DNA of 37,867 bases from Patescibacteria group bacterium (lineage in GTDB: Bacteria; Patescibacteriota; Gracilibacteria; UM-FILTER-43-11): assembly GCA_018825145.1 (NCBI GenBank), contig JAHJFD010000052.1, forward strand, positions 1-37,867, given 5' to 3'. The stretch's first letter is position 1; every line of letters starts with the position of its first letter. A model generated the notes under the pieces. That model searched no databases, was not told where the DNA came from, and saw only the letters and a program-made list of their open reading frames with translations. Both the position numbers and the translations under genes were made by a program. Positions 30,669 to 37,867 of the stretch are shown one piece after another.

Positions 30669-32882
30669 ATGAAAAAGAAAAAAGAAATTATAAAGAAACC
30701 CAGAAAATTCGGCGCCTTTTTGGGGGTCTTTGTGCCGACTTTTTTAAGTATCATCGGCGTGATCCTGTATTTAAGGTTAGGTTACATCGTCGGTTCAGCC
30801 GGGCTTCCGCTGACGATTCTGATTATTCTGCTGGCCGCTTCCACGACTTTTTCCACCGGCCTGGCCCTGAGCTCGCTGACTTCCACTATAAGACTTGGGC
30901 CTGGGGGTGCTTATTCGCTGGTTTCCAAAACGCTGGGGCTGGAAATCGGAGGCAGTGTGGGTATTCCTTTGGCATTCGCCCAGATTTTTTCGGTCGTTTT
31001 CTATGTTTTTGGTTTTTCTGAGGCCTGGCTTTATATTTTCCCGACTCATCCTCCGATTGCCGTGATTTACGGTGTTCTGCTTATTATTTTTTTGTTGTCC
31101 GCCTTTAAAATCACGGCAGCACTCACTGCGCAGGCGGTGGTTTTCGGGCTCATTCTTCTTTCTCTGGTTTCGGTTTATTTTGGCGGTGGGCACTGGTGGA
31201 GTGAAGTATTTTCGGCGTCGCCGGCTGTAAGTCTGAACGGTGTTCCGTTCTGGGCGCTCTTTGCCCTTTTCTTTCCCGCGGTGACTGGTCTGATGGCGGG
31301 CATTGGCCTTTCCGGTGACCTGAGTGATCCAAAAAAACAAATCCCGCGGGGGGTGTTGTGGGCAATTGCCACCACAACTATTATTTACATTTTTACCGCT
31401 TTTTGGCTGTATCACGCGGCGTCAGCTCAGGAACTTGTGACTAATAGTTTAGTAATCGTGAAAACTTCCTTTTGGCCTCCAATTGTATTGACGGGTATAT
31501 TGGCTGCTACTTTTTCCAGCGCTCTGACTACCTTTGTAGCCGTTCCAAGGCTACTGCAGGCCCTTGGTGAAACAACCATTCTTCCTTTCAGTTCCTTTTT
31601 CGTGAAAAAATCTGAAACTGATGAGCCCCGAAACGCGACCGTTTTTGTCACCATCCTTATTCTGGCCGGTCTGGCGCTTGGGACTTTAAATACCATCGCG
31701 CCGCTTCTGACCATGTTCTTCCTGATTACTTATTCTATCATCAACCTGGCGGTTTTTGCCGAAATGGCGCTGGGCCTGGTAAGCTTTCGTCCCACTTTAA
31801 GGATCTCAAAGTTCATACCGCTTTACGGATTCTTGAGTTCGCTTATTTTTATGTTTCTGATCAGTCCCATCGCGGGACTGATTGCGCTCTTTTTTCTGTT
31901 CGGGGTTTATATCTGGCTCATCAAGAAAAAACTACCCCAAAAAGAAGGCGACGTGCGGTCGGGCCTTTTTGTCAGTCTGGCGGAATGGGCCGCCAAGAAA
32001 ATCATTAAATTGCCTGAATCGCGTAAACACACCTGGAAGCCAAGTTTTCTTGTTCCTGTAGTGATCACGCGGACTTTACTCGGCAATTTCCCGCTCATCA
32101 AGGCTATCGCTTTTCCTAAAGGGACCATGACTGTACTTGGGGTGAATCTTTTAAAGAAGGAGGGATCCGCGCCTGATTCTGCTGACCTGACGAAAGAGGA
32201 GATCGAGGAAGAGCTTAAAGAACTTCCCGACTTAGTGAAGAAGTTCGGGGAAGAGGGAATTTTTACTTCATCTTCGATCATTGACGTGGACGATTATGCC
32301 GAGGGTGTTTGTATATCACTCGAAGCTATCGGCAGCCAGGTGTTTCATCCTAATATTCTTTTTCTTCCTTTCAAACCTGACCGATTGCCAAAGACTTCAC
32401 TCAAAAGTATTTTTGAGACGGCTGAAGCTCATCAGGTGGGCGTGATGCTTTTTGACCGTGATGAGGATATAGGACTTGGTTCAGAGCAGGATATCCATGT
32501 GTGGCTGCCAAAGGAGGCAATGGATCGGGATTTTTATGATGACCGTATTTTTGACCTTGCCATGCTGACCGCTTATAAACTCTATCGAAACTGGCATGGC
32601 AAAATCACGTTATGGATGTGCGTTCCCGAAGATCAAAGAGACAAAGCCCATTACTATTTAAAGAAGTTGATTTACGAAGGGCGCTTCCCGCTCAATACCG
32701 AGATTCAGATTTCCGATGAAGGCTTCAAGCATACCATTTCAAAAGCTCCTCAGGGAGATATTCATATCCTGCCGGTCACAGCTCAGGAAGAGCCGATTGA
32801 TTTCATTCTGGATATTTCAAAAAGCCAGAACAAATCTTTTCTGTTTGTTTCAGATTCATCTAAAGAAGATGTTTTGGCCTGA
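30669..32882 (+). CDS. Cation/chloride cotransporter (SLC12/APC superfamily)-like permease
   Basis: A 737-residue protein. Twelve-helix APC core at about 15-425: FGAFLGVFVPTFLSIIGVIL, YLRLGYIVGSAGLPLTI, LGPGGAYSLVSKTLGLEIGG and IPLAFAQIFSVVFYVFGFSE are close to the cation-chloride cotransporters (NKCC/KCC), not only to amino-acid permeases. The soluble C-terminal half (about 450-737) has WLPKEAMDRDFYDDR and MLTAYKLYRNWHGKITLWM, like the SLC12 C-terminal domain. It probably moves K+ and/or Na+ with Cl-. Location straight after trkA-trkH supports K+ handling. An amino-acid substrate is not excluded. Confidence 0.85.
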   Translation: MKKKKEIIKKPRKFGAFLGVFVPTFLSIIGVILYLRLGYIVGSAGLPLTILIILLAASTTFSTGLALSSLTSTIRLGPGGAYSLVSKTLGLEIGGSVGIPLAFAQIFSVVFYVFGFSEAWLYIFPTHPPIAVIYGVLLIIFLLSAFKITAALTAQAVVFGLILLSLVSVYFGGGHWWSEVFSASPAVSLNGVPFWALFALFFPAVTGLMAGIGLSGDLSDPKKQIPRGVLWAIATTTIIYIFTAFWLYHAASAQELVTNSLVIVKTSFWPPIVLTGILAATFSSALTTFVAVPRLLQALGETTILPFSSFFVKKSETDEPRNATVFVTILILAGLALGTLNTIAPLLTMFFLITYSIINLAVFAEMALGLVSFRPTLRISKFIPLYGFLSSLIFMFLISPIAGLIALFFLFGVYIWLIKKKLPQKEGDVRSGLFVSLAEWAAKKIIKLPESRKHTWKPSFLVPVVITRTLLGNFPLIKAIAFPKGTMTVLGVNLLKKEGSAPDSADLTKEEIEEELKELPDLVKKFGEEGIFTSSSIIDVDDYAEGVCISLEAIGSQVFHPNILFLPFKPDRLPKTSLKSIFETAEAHQVGVMLFDRDEDIGLGSEQDIHVWLPKEAMDRDFYDDRIFDLAMLTAYKLYRNWHGKITLWMCVPEDQRDKAHYYLKKLIYEGRFPLNTEIQISDEGFKHTISKAPQGDIHILPVTAQEEPIDFILDISKSQNKSFLFVSDSSKEDVLA

Positions 32883-32965
32883 TTAATTCATTGCACTGGA
32901 ATGTCTTTTAAAGAGTATCAGTATGCGCGTGATTTGCCAAAACTCTGGTTTTTTCGATGATTTTG

Positions 32966-32974
32966 TGTTATAAT
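32966..32974 (+). promoter_or_regulatory. Extended -10 promoter of the DUF1003 gene
   Basis: TGT-TATAAT, i.e. an extended -10, at 32966-32974, 17 bases before the ATG. The -35 is weak. It separates this gene from the trk operon. Confidence 0.6.
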
Positions 32975-32991
32975 AAACAGAATAAAACCTG

Positions 32992-33729
32992 ATGGAGGAA
33001 AATAATAAAGTTCCGGTAAACCAAAAAAAGAAAGTACGCAAAGAAAAGTGCGGACTCTGCTATAAAGTAAAAACAATGCCTTCTTTGCTTTCGGTGGACA
33101 TTATTCCAAACTCCATTATCAGTGCTATAAAATCTGAATACCCTGAGTGGGAAGGAAAGGGATATGTATGTTTAGCGGACCTGAAAAGAATTAAGGGGCA
33201 TTACGTGGAAAAGATTCTTGAAGAGGAGCTGGGTAAACTGACGACTCTCGAAAGACAGGTGGTCCGGAGCCTGAAGAAACATGAAATCCTTTCTGAAAAT
33301 ATCAATCAGGAATTTGACCGCGAACTTACATTCGGGGAAAAAGTTTCAGACAGGGTAGCTTCCTTTGGCGGAAGTTGGAAATTTATTATTTCCTTTGCGC
33401 TGATTATTTTTGTTTGGATACTGATAAATACTCTTCTTCTTCTAAAAAAACCTTTCGACCCCTATCCGTTTATTCTGCTGAATCTGGTTCTTTCTACCCT
33501 GGCCGCCATTCAGGCGCCCATCATCATGATGAGCCAGAACCGACAGGAAGACAGGGACCGGCTGAGGTCTGAACAGGATTACAAAGTGAACCTGAAAGCC
33601 GAGCTTGAAATCAAGCACCTGAATGAAAAAATGGACCACCTGCTGACTTACCAATGGCAACGACTGTTGGAAATCCAGCAGCTTCAGATTGATTTAATGG
33701 AAGGAATCGGAAAAAGAAAAAAGAACTGA
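32992..33729 (+). CDS. DUF1003 membrane protein
   Basis: A 245-residue protein. It starts with a Lys-rich segment and a CGLC pair (residues 21-24), then a soluble domain with LADLKRIKGHYVEKILEEEL. The DUF1003 core follows: FGEKVSDRVASFGGSWKFII, a membrane helix, PFILLNLVLSTLAAIQAPII (second helix), MMSQNRQEDRDRLRSEQDY and a coiled-coil tail (EIKHLNEKMDHLLTYQWQRL). Function of DUF1003 is unknown; members often occur near ion transporters, and this one follows the K+ genes. The gene has its own promoter. Confidence 0.85.
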   Translation: MEENNKVPVNQKKKVRKEKCGLCYKVKTMPSLLSVDIIPNSIISAIKSEYPEWEGKGYVCLADLKRIKGHYVEKILEEELGKLTTLERQVVRSLKKHEILSENINQEFDRELTFGEKVSDRVASFGGSWKFIISFALIIFVWILINTLLLLKKPFDPYPFILLNLVLSTLAAIQAPIIMMSQNRQEDRDRLRSEQDYKVNLKAELEIKHLNEKMDHLLTYQWQRLLEIQQLQIDLMEGIGKRKKN

Positions 33730-33742
33730 AACAATCATTAAA

Positions 33743-34516
33743 TCAGAGCCCGACCGTCCAGCCGCCGTCCACCACCAGCGCGTGCCCGGTGGTGTAACTT
33801 GAGGCATCGGAGGCAAGGTACAGCGCGGCTCCTGCCAATTCTTCCGGAACCGCGTAACGGGCCATCGGGATTTTGGTTTTGACCATGGTCTGAAAACCTT
33901 TGTCTTTTAAAAGTCCTTTAGTCATGTCGGTGGCAAATATGCCAGGGCAGATGGCGTTCACACGAATGCCACAAGAAGCCCATTCGGTAGCCAGCGTTTT
34001 GGTGAGCATTATTATTGCAGCTTTACTGGTATTGTATGCCGCTGATTGCGCGAAGGCCATAATACCGGCGACGCTGGCGATATTGATAATGGAGCCTGAC
34101 TTTTCCTTACACATTTCTTTGCCAACTGCCTGCGCGCACATCATTGTACCTTTTAAATTGATGCCGATGATCTTATCCCAATCCTTTTCTTTCACATCTT
34201 TGACGGGGGTCGGGAAGTAAACACCCGCATTGTTCACCAGAATATCGATTTTCTTAAATTTTTGCAGGGTCTTTTTAACCATTTTGTCGATATCACCTTT
34301 TCTGGTCACATCAACTTTGAGCCCCATCGCCTTTACTCCGAGTGACTCGATTTCTTTGACGGTTTTTTTAGTATCGAGTACGTCGGTAATAACAATATTG
34401 GCACCGGCCTGGGCAAGTCCAAGAGCCATAGCTTTACCAAGGCCGCGGCTGGCACCTGTGAGAATGGCGGTTTTGCCGGTTAAATCGAATTTTGAAAGGA
34501 TTTTTTTATTTTTCAT
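33743..34516 (-). CDS. Short-chain dehydrogenase/reductase
   Basis: A classical SDR of 257 residues. It has the NAD(P)-binding motif TGASRGLGKAM (about 20-30), NNAG (about 92-95), the catalytic Ser in INIASVAGIM and Tyr/Lys in AAYNTSKAA. The C-terminus PEELAGAALYLASDASSYTT, then GHALVVDGGW, is typical of gluconate/2-deoxygluconate dehydrogenase- and FabG-like members. Substrate cannot be read from sequence. The upstream spacer contains an 8-bp perfect inverted repeat, ATTTTGTA/TACAAAAT (34538-34563), that could be an operator. Confidence 0.9.
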   Translation of the reverse strand: MKNKKILSKFDLTGKTAILTGASRGLGKAMALGLAQAGANIVITDVLDTKKTVKEIESLGVKAMGLKVDVTRKGDIDKMVKKTLQKFKKIDILVNNAGVYFPTPVKDVKEKDWDKIIGINLKGTMMCAQAVGKEMCKEKSGSIINIASVAGIMAFAQSAAYNTSKAAIIMLTKTLATEWASCGIRVNAICPGIFATDMTKGLLKDKGFQTMVKTKIPMARYAVPEELAGAALYLASDASSYTTGHALVVDGGWTVGL

Positions 34517-34537
34517 ATTTGAAAATAATGATTAGCT

Positions 34538-34563
34538 ATTTTGTAAGAAGCTTACTACAAAAT
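34538..34563 (-). promoter_or_regulatory. Inverted repeat upstream of the SDR gene
   Basis: ATTTTGTA (34538-34545) and TACAAAAT (34556-34563) are perfect arms with a 10-base spacer that also contains GTAAG/CTTAC complementarity. It is either an operator for the SDR gene or a hairpin ending ZIP transcripts. ATTTTGTAAG recurs before the sod gene (37064-37073). Confidence 0.4.
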
Positions 34564-34595
34564 GTCGACATTAGCGACCGTGTAATACACCCAGG

Positions 34596-35414
34596 TTAGT
34601 TTGCAGTTTCGTGGATTTCATTATGGCCCTCGCCGTTGATGCTATGGTCATGACCTGCCTCGGCGAAAGGAATAAAAAGCATGCCAGCCATAAGCGCGAC
34701 GCCAATCAAAAAGCTGACCAGCTGAATAATTGAATTTTTGACAGCCACATCTTTGTGAAGCTCGGGGATCAAGTCCGAGTTGGCGATATAAAGGAAACCG
34801 CCAATAGTGATAGGAATGATGACTTCAGCTGTCGTTTCCGCGTCGATACCAATGGCAAGCACCACCAGCACCCCCAAAACCGCGGCGAGAGCTGAAAGAA
34901 AATTCAGAAAAAGCGCTTTTTTTACCTTCAGACCCGCATGCAGAAGGACGCCAAAATCACCCATCTCCTGCGGTATTTCATGAAAGACGACGGCTACCGT
35001 GGTGGCGATTCCCACGGGAATACTAAAAAGAAAACTGCCCGCTATAAGAACGCCGTCAATAAAGTTATGCACCCCGTCCCCCACCAGGTTCATGACAGCC
35101 AATGAGTGAGTGTGATCCTGGGTTCCGGCCAAATGGCAGTGACGCCAGTGAACAATTTTTTCGAGGACAAAAAATATCAGAATACCGGCAATGATATTAA
35201 GCCCAAGTGCGGCTGAAAAACCACGTTCCGAGATCAGTTCGGGCAGCAGATGCAGAAAAACATCTCCCAGCAAAGTACCCGCCGCGAAAGAAACCATAAA
35301 AAGCAGAAAGCCTTTTAAATAATGTTTTTTGAAGACAATTGTCAGAATACCGAGAAAAGAAGTAAAACTGACAATCAGAACGCTGATAAGGGAGTAAATC
35401 CAGATTTGAGTCAT
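34596..35414 (-). CDS. ZIP-family metal (zinc) transporter
   Basis: A 272-residue membrane protein with about eight helices. The metal path motifs are in helix 4 (NLVGDGVHNFIDGVLIAGS) and helix 5 (VFHEIPQEMGDFGVLLHAG), as in GufA/ZupT-like ZIP transporters. A His-rich loop (HWRHCHLAGTQDHTHS) and a His-rich C-terminus (HDHSINGEGHNEIHE) add metal sites. It lies 20 bases after the Fur-family regulator gene and is surely co-transcribed. Likely imports Zn2+, perhaps with Mn2+ or Fe2+. Confidence 0.9.
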   Translation of the reverse strand: MTQIWIYSLISVLIVSFTSFLGILTIVFKKHYLKGFLLFMVSFAAGTLLGDVFLHLLPELISERGFSAALGLNIIAGILIFFVLEKIVHWRHCHLAGTQDHTHSLAVMNLVGDGVHNFIDGVLIAGSFLFSIPVGIATTVAVVFHEIPQEMGDFGVLLHAGLKVKKALFLNFLSALAAVLGVLVVLAIGIDAETTAEVIIPITIGGFLYIANSDLIPELHKDVAVKNSIIQLVSFLIGVALMAGMLFIPFAEAGHDHSINGEGHNEIHETAN

Positions 35415-35434
35415 AATTTTTAAGTATTATGGAT

Positions 35435-35854
35435 TTAAGAACACTGCTGACAAGTACCTGAAACTTCAGTTATATGCTTCAGGTTTTTGAGGGGCAGATT
35501 TTTGGGAATTATTTTTTTTAAGAAACAGGGGTCTTTGTGCAGGAATTCACTGGTTCGCCCGCATTTGTCGCATACCGCGAAATAATGACAACCGCGTTTT
35601 AGTTCAAAATCACAGCGAACATAACCTTCTTTGGTATGAATACGGTGGGCAATACCCAGTTCCTCAAAAACATCGAGAACTCTGTAAATTGTTACGACAT
35701 TGGAGCGTATATTTTTTGGAATATGTTCTTCAATGTCGTAAGCGGATAACGGAATTTCGGCCTTTGAGAGCACTTCAAGAACGGCCACGCGAGGACCTGT
35801 GATTTTGTAGCCTTTAGCTCTGAGAAGCCGGATTGAATCTTCCAGGAAGTTCAT
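35435..35854 (-). CDS. Fur-family regulator, probably zinc-responsive (Zur-like)
   Basis: A 139-residue winged-helix protein. The DNA-binding part has KGYKITGPRVAVLEVLSKAE and SNVVTIYRVLDVFEELGIAH; the dimerisation part has CHYFAVCDKCGRTSEFLHKD (Cys95, Cys98) and a terminal TCQQC (Cys135, Cys138), the structural zinc site. The gene precedes the ZIP transporter in one operon, which supports Zur rather than Fur or PerR. It has a strong promoter with a spacer palindrome that could bind the regulator itself. Confidence 0.85.
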   Translation of the reverse strand: MNFLEDSIRLLRAKGYKITGPRVAVLEVLSKAEIPLSAYDIEEHIPKNIRSNVVTIYRVLDVFEELGIAHRIHTKEGYVRCDFELKRGCHYFAVCDKCGRTSEFLHKDPCFLKKIIPKNLPLKNLKHITEVSGTCQQCS

Positions 35855-35882
35855 TTTTTGAGGTTAATTCAAAAACAGGCTT

Positions 35883-35911
35883 ATTATAATCCGATTAATT
35901 CCTAAATGCAA
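35883..35911 (-). promoter_or_regulatory. Sigma70-type promoter of the regulator-ZIP operon, with possible Zur-type operator
   Basis: On the minus strand, TTGCAT (complement 35906-35911), 17-base spacer, TATAAT (complement 35883-35888). The spacer contains the near-palindrome TAATC-CG-ATTA (35887-35898), a possible autoregulatory site. The predicted leader is about 22 nt, without SD. Confidence 0.65.
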
Positions 35912-35921
35912 TATTATTTCA

Positions 35922-37001
35922 TTAACCCATGATGCTTTTCTTTTGGACAAGATATGCGGCGGCAATGGAAGTAATTGGAATAAGTAAAACAATGGATGCC
36001 GCGCCAATGAATATGCGAGTCAATTCCAGCGCAATGAAATCATAATTCAGGAATTGATGCATATTGTTATATTTTGCCAGTGTCATCAGGATTAAAAAAG
36101 GCAAAGAGGCCGCTATGTAAGCCAACAGAAGAGTGTTAATCATACTTCCTAATATATCTTTTCCAACATTCATTCCCAGTTTATACGTTTTTGAAAAAGT
36201 CAGTCCCGGATGTTCTTTCATGCCTTCAAAAATGGCGGAACAAATTGAAACGGCAACATCTATCAATGCCCCGGCAGCGCCTAAAAATAAAGAAATTATC
36301 AAAATCTGATGTATATCCACTTCAGGAAATTGCTGAAACAGTATTCTGAAATCCTCAGAAGGAGTGTTCCCGATTTTGACGACATCTGTAAAAAAATAGG
36401 TGAGAATAAAACCTAATATGTAACCTATGTTAACAGCAATAATGGCGCTTAAGCCTTTTTTGTTGAAACCATGAATTAAAGGTATGGTCAGAATCGTTAT
36501 CAGCAAAACATAAATGACCCCTGCTAAAATCACTGAAACACCCAGTTTCACGGCATTAAGAACAATGGCATAAAATAGTATCAATGAAATGATCACGCTA
36601 ATAATTGAATAAAAACCTTTTTTTCCGGCAGTCCAAATGGCCAGACCACAAAAAATAACAAAAACAATCAGAAGGCCATCGGAGTGATAGTAATCCGCAA
36701 TATCATACTGCTTTTCGCCATTTTCCAATTCAGTGATATACACGCTGACTTTATCGCCTTTCTGATAATCGTTGTTGAAGTAGTAATCGTTTAACTGAGT
36801 CTTAATAACGGTATTTCTTTCATCGGATAATCGTACAAAAAAATCCTGATCATGAACTTCCATTATACTTCCTCTGATAAAGCTGCTTTTCTCTAAATCT
36901 GCACCCGAACGCGACTGATGTGGCGGAGCCTTAAGGGAAAAAACAACAAGGATGGCTGTCAGTATCCAGAATAAACCGTAAATAATATGAAATTTTTTCA
37001 T
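35922..37001 (-). CDS. YibE/F-family membrane protein
   Basis: A 359-residue protein with an N-terminal helix (about 7-25), a small extracytoplasmic beta domain (about 40-105; GSIMEVHDQDFFVRLSDE and DYQKGDKVSVYI) and about seven further helices. FLGAAGALIDVAVSICSAIF and the following GMKEHP segment are the YibE/F hallmark. The function is not established; some members are linked to phosphonate or ion traits, which I would not extend here. It starts 122 bases before sod, in the opposite direction. Confidence 0.85.
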   Translation of the reverse strand: MKKFHIIYGLFWILTAILVVFSLKAPPHQSRSGADLEKSSFIRGSIMEVHDQDFFVRLSDERNTVIKTQLNDYYFNNDYQKGDKVSVYITELENGEKQYDIADYYHSDGLLIVFVIFCGLAIWTAGKKGFYSIISVIISLILFYAIVLNAVKLGVSVILAGVIYVLLITILTIPLIHGFNKKGLSAIIAVNIGYILGFILTYFFTDVVKIGNTPSEDFRILFQQFPEVDIHQILIISLFLGAAGALIDVAVSICSAIFEGMKEHPGLTFSKTYKLGMNVGKDILGSMINTLLLAYIAASLPFLILMTLAKYNNMHQFLNYDFIALELTRIFIGAASIVLLIPITSIAAAYLVQKKSIMG

Positions 37002-37018
37002 TTTTGACGACGTGTCTT

Positions 37019-37029
37019 ATTGTACAAAC
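37019..37029 (+). repeat. 11-bp repeat, copy 1 (upstream of sod)
   Basis: ATTGTACAAAC, containing the palindrome TTGTACAA. An identical copy lies at 37740-37750, so the pair brackets the sod gene. Confidence 0.6.
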
Positions 37030-37123
37030 TTAGTTTTCCGGAAAGCAATAAAAAAAGCTGAATATTTTGTAAGCCGGAGATATTCGTTATACTGCTTATT
37101 GTATAAATTAATCCTCAAAATTT

Positions 37124-37705
37124 ATGTACGATGTCATGGATTTTTCTCATTTGCTGGGCATGGAAGGCTTTAGCGATACGCTTTTAAGCAATCATTTCAC
37201 GCTTTACCAGGGTTACGTGAAAAACACGAACATGCTTCTGGAAAAGCTGTCTGCCGATGAGGCCGGTACGCCCGAGTACAATGAAATGAAACGGCGCTTC
37301 GGCTGGGAATTTAACGGCATGCGCCTGCATGAACTTTACTTTGGCAACCTGAGCAAAGAAAAAAAGAAGCCCGGAAATGATTCGCCACTGTATAAAAAGA
37401 TGGCGGAAGATTTCGGCTCGGTTGAAAACGCCCGTAAGAACTTTATTCAGACTGCCGGCATGCGCGGAATCGGCTGGGTGGTTATGTATTACGACAAAAA
37501 AGCCGACCAACTGTATAACGTGTGGATTGACGACCACGCCACCAACCATTTGACAGGATGCGCGCCGTTACTGGTTATGGACATGTGGGAGCATGCTTTT
37601 ATGATTGACTACGGACTGAAAAAACCGGACTACATGGCAGCGTTCATCAAAAACGTGGACTGGGAAGAGGTCGGGAAGCGCTATGAGACAGCCTGTAAAA
37701 ACTAA
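37124..37705 (+). CDS. Fe/Mn superoxide dismutase
   Basis: A 193-residue SOD. Metal ligands: His24 (LSNHFTLYQGYV), His69 (MRLHELYFGNL), Asp153 and His157 (VMDMWEHAFMIDYG). RGIGWVVMYYD matches the RGSGW segment. No signal peptide is present, so it acts in the cytoplasm. The first-helix ligand context (NHF instead of HHxxY) is divergent; metal preference (Fe or Mn) cannot be decided. A possible promoter lies at 37066-37093 (weak -35, TATACT). It may protect the Fe-S serine dehydratase. No SD. Confidence 0.92.
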   Translation: MYDVMDFSHLLGMEGFSDTLLSNHFTLYQGYVKNTNMLLEKLSADEAGTPEYNEMKRRFGWEFNGMRLHELYFGNLSKEKKKPGNDSPLYKKMAEDFGSVENARKNFIQTAGMRGIGWVVMYYDKKADQLYNVWIDDHATNHLTGCAPLLVMDMWEHAFMIDYGLKKPDYMAAFIKNVDWEEVGKRYETACKN

Positions 37706-37712
37706 TTGGCAG

Positions 37713-37731
37713 GGCAGTTAGGTCAATTGCC
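37713..37731 (+). terminator. Hairpin after sod
   Basis: GGCAGTT (37713-37719) and AATTGCC (37725-37731) form a 7-bp stem (one G-U pair), followed by a short T-containing run. A similar 13-mer (GGCAGTT-C-GGTCA) recurs at 37778-37790. Confidence 0.45.
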
Positions 37732-37739
37732 TTAGTTTC

Positions 37740-37750
37740 ATTGTACAAAC
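37740..37750 (+). repeat. 11-bp repeat, copy 2 (downstream of sod)
   Basis: ATTGTACAAAC, identical to 37019-37029. The remaining bases to 37867 show a tandem AAATGGGAC pair (near 37798-37815) but no gene. Confidence 0.55.
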
Positions 37751-37867
37751 AAGGGCTTTGCCTAATCAAGCTAAAAAGGCAGTTCGGTCAGGCTGGAAAT
37801 GGGACAAATGGGACAGTATAAAAAAGGTTCTGTCATTTGGACTTTAAATTTACCCCCAGGGCTTTGG

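Noticed and set aside
32880-32960. Readthrough extension of the cotransporter past its TGA
   Set aside because: About 23 open codons follow but without family similarity, and an extended -10 promoter lies just after.

Overview
The window is a dense bacterial chromosome segment with about 34 protein genes, one tRNA and almost no spare DNA; many neighbouring stop and start codons touch or overlap. Several traits suggest a Patescibacteria/CPR-type organism, perhaps one of the metabolically richer groups such as Peregrinibacteria: a cysteine-free L31, Lys/Ala-rich tails on L20 and L31, very few Shine-Dalgarno (SD) motifs, several -10 boxes that imply leaderless mRNAs, and a palindrome inserted in frame in a gene. 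That placement is inference. TGA ends many genes here (folE, pabA, pyrE, sdaAA), so the genetic code is standard, not the UGA=Gly code of some Gracilibacteria.

Layout. 1-1794: end of a RhuM-like gene, then a TM0106-family nuclease broken by one in-frame TGA. 1869-3165: infC-rpmI-rplT behind a good promoter; infC appears to start at AUA. 3241-11266: a SUMF1-like/amidase lipoprotein, trxB, a GT4 glycosyltransferase, rpmE, a TSP3/PKD surface protein and gyrA. 11396-15746: accessory-looking surface and membrane genes, two of them GC-rich with strong SDs held in hairpins (Gly-rich lipoprotein, 2-TM protein), plus ung, a VIT-like transporter, tRNA-Ser(UGA) and an SLH-CAP protein. 15747-17871: YgjP peptidase, YIP1-like protein, methyltransferase.

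17872-27348 is mainly metabolic. A PTPS-folK-folE operon, folP and pabA-pabB-pabC give nearly the whole route from GTP and chorismate to dihydropteroate. No folB is seen, but the PTPS carries both Cys and Glu at its active site (CENMHGH), the signature of PTPS-III enzymes that replace FolB. The pab genes lie in one overlapping run, pyrE-nadC-transglutaminase-pabA-pabB-pabC. Two-subunit L-serine dehydratase sits between folP and pabC behind a leader with repeats that could form alternative hairpins.

27454-37867 concerns ions, metals and stress: a 45-residue eight-Cys metallothionein-like protein, a voltage-gated K+ channel with a very long S4, divergent trkA-trkH-cation/chloride cotransporter, a DUF1003 protein, an SDR, a Fur/Zur-family regulator with a ZIP transporter, a YibE/F protein and Fe/Mn superoxide dismutase bracketed by copies of an 11-bp repeat.

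Most striking: the PTPS-III folate bypass, the K+/Cl- cluster, the overlooked Cys-rich protein, the AUA start of infC, and the contrast between SD-less/leaderless resident genes and two GC-rich genes with SD-bearing hairpins.
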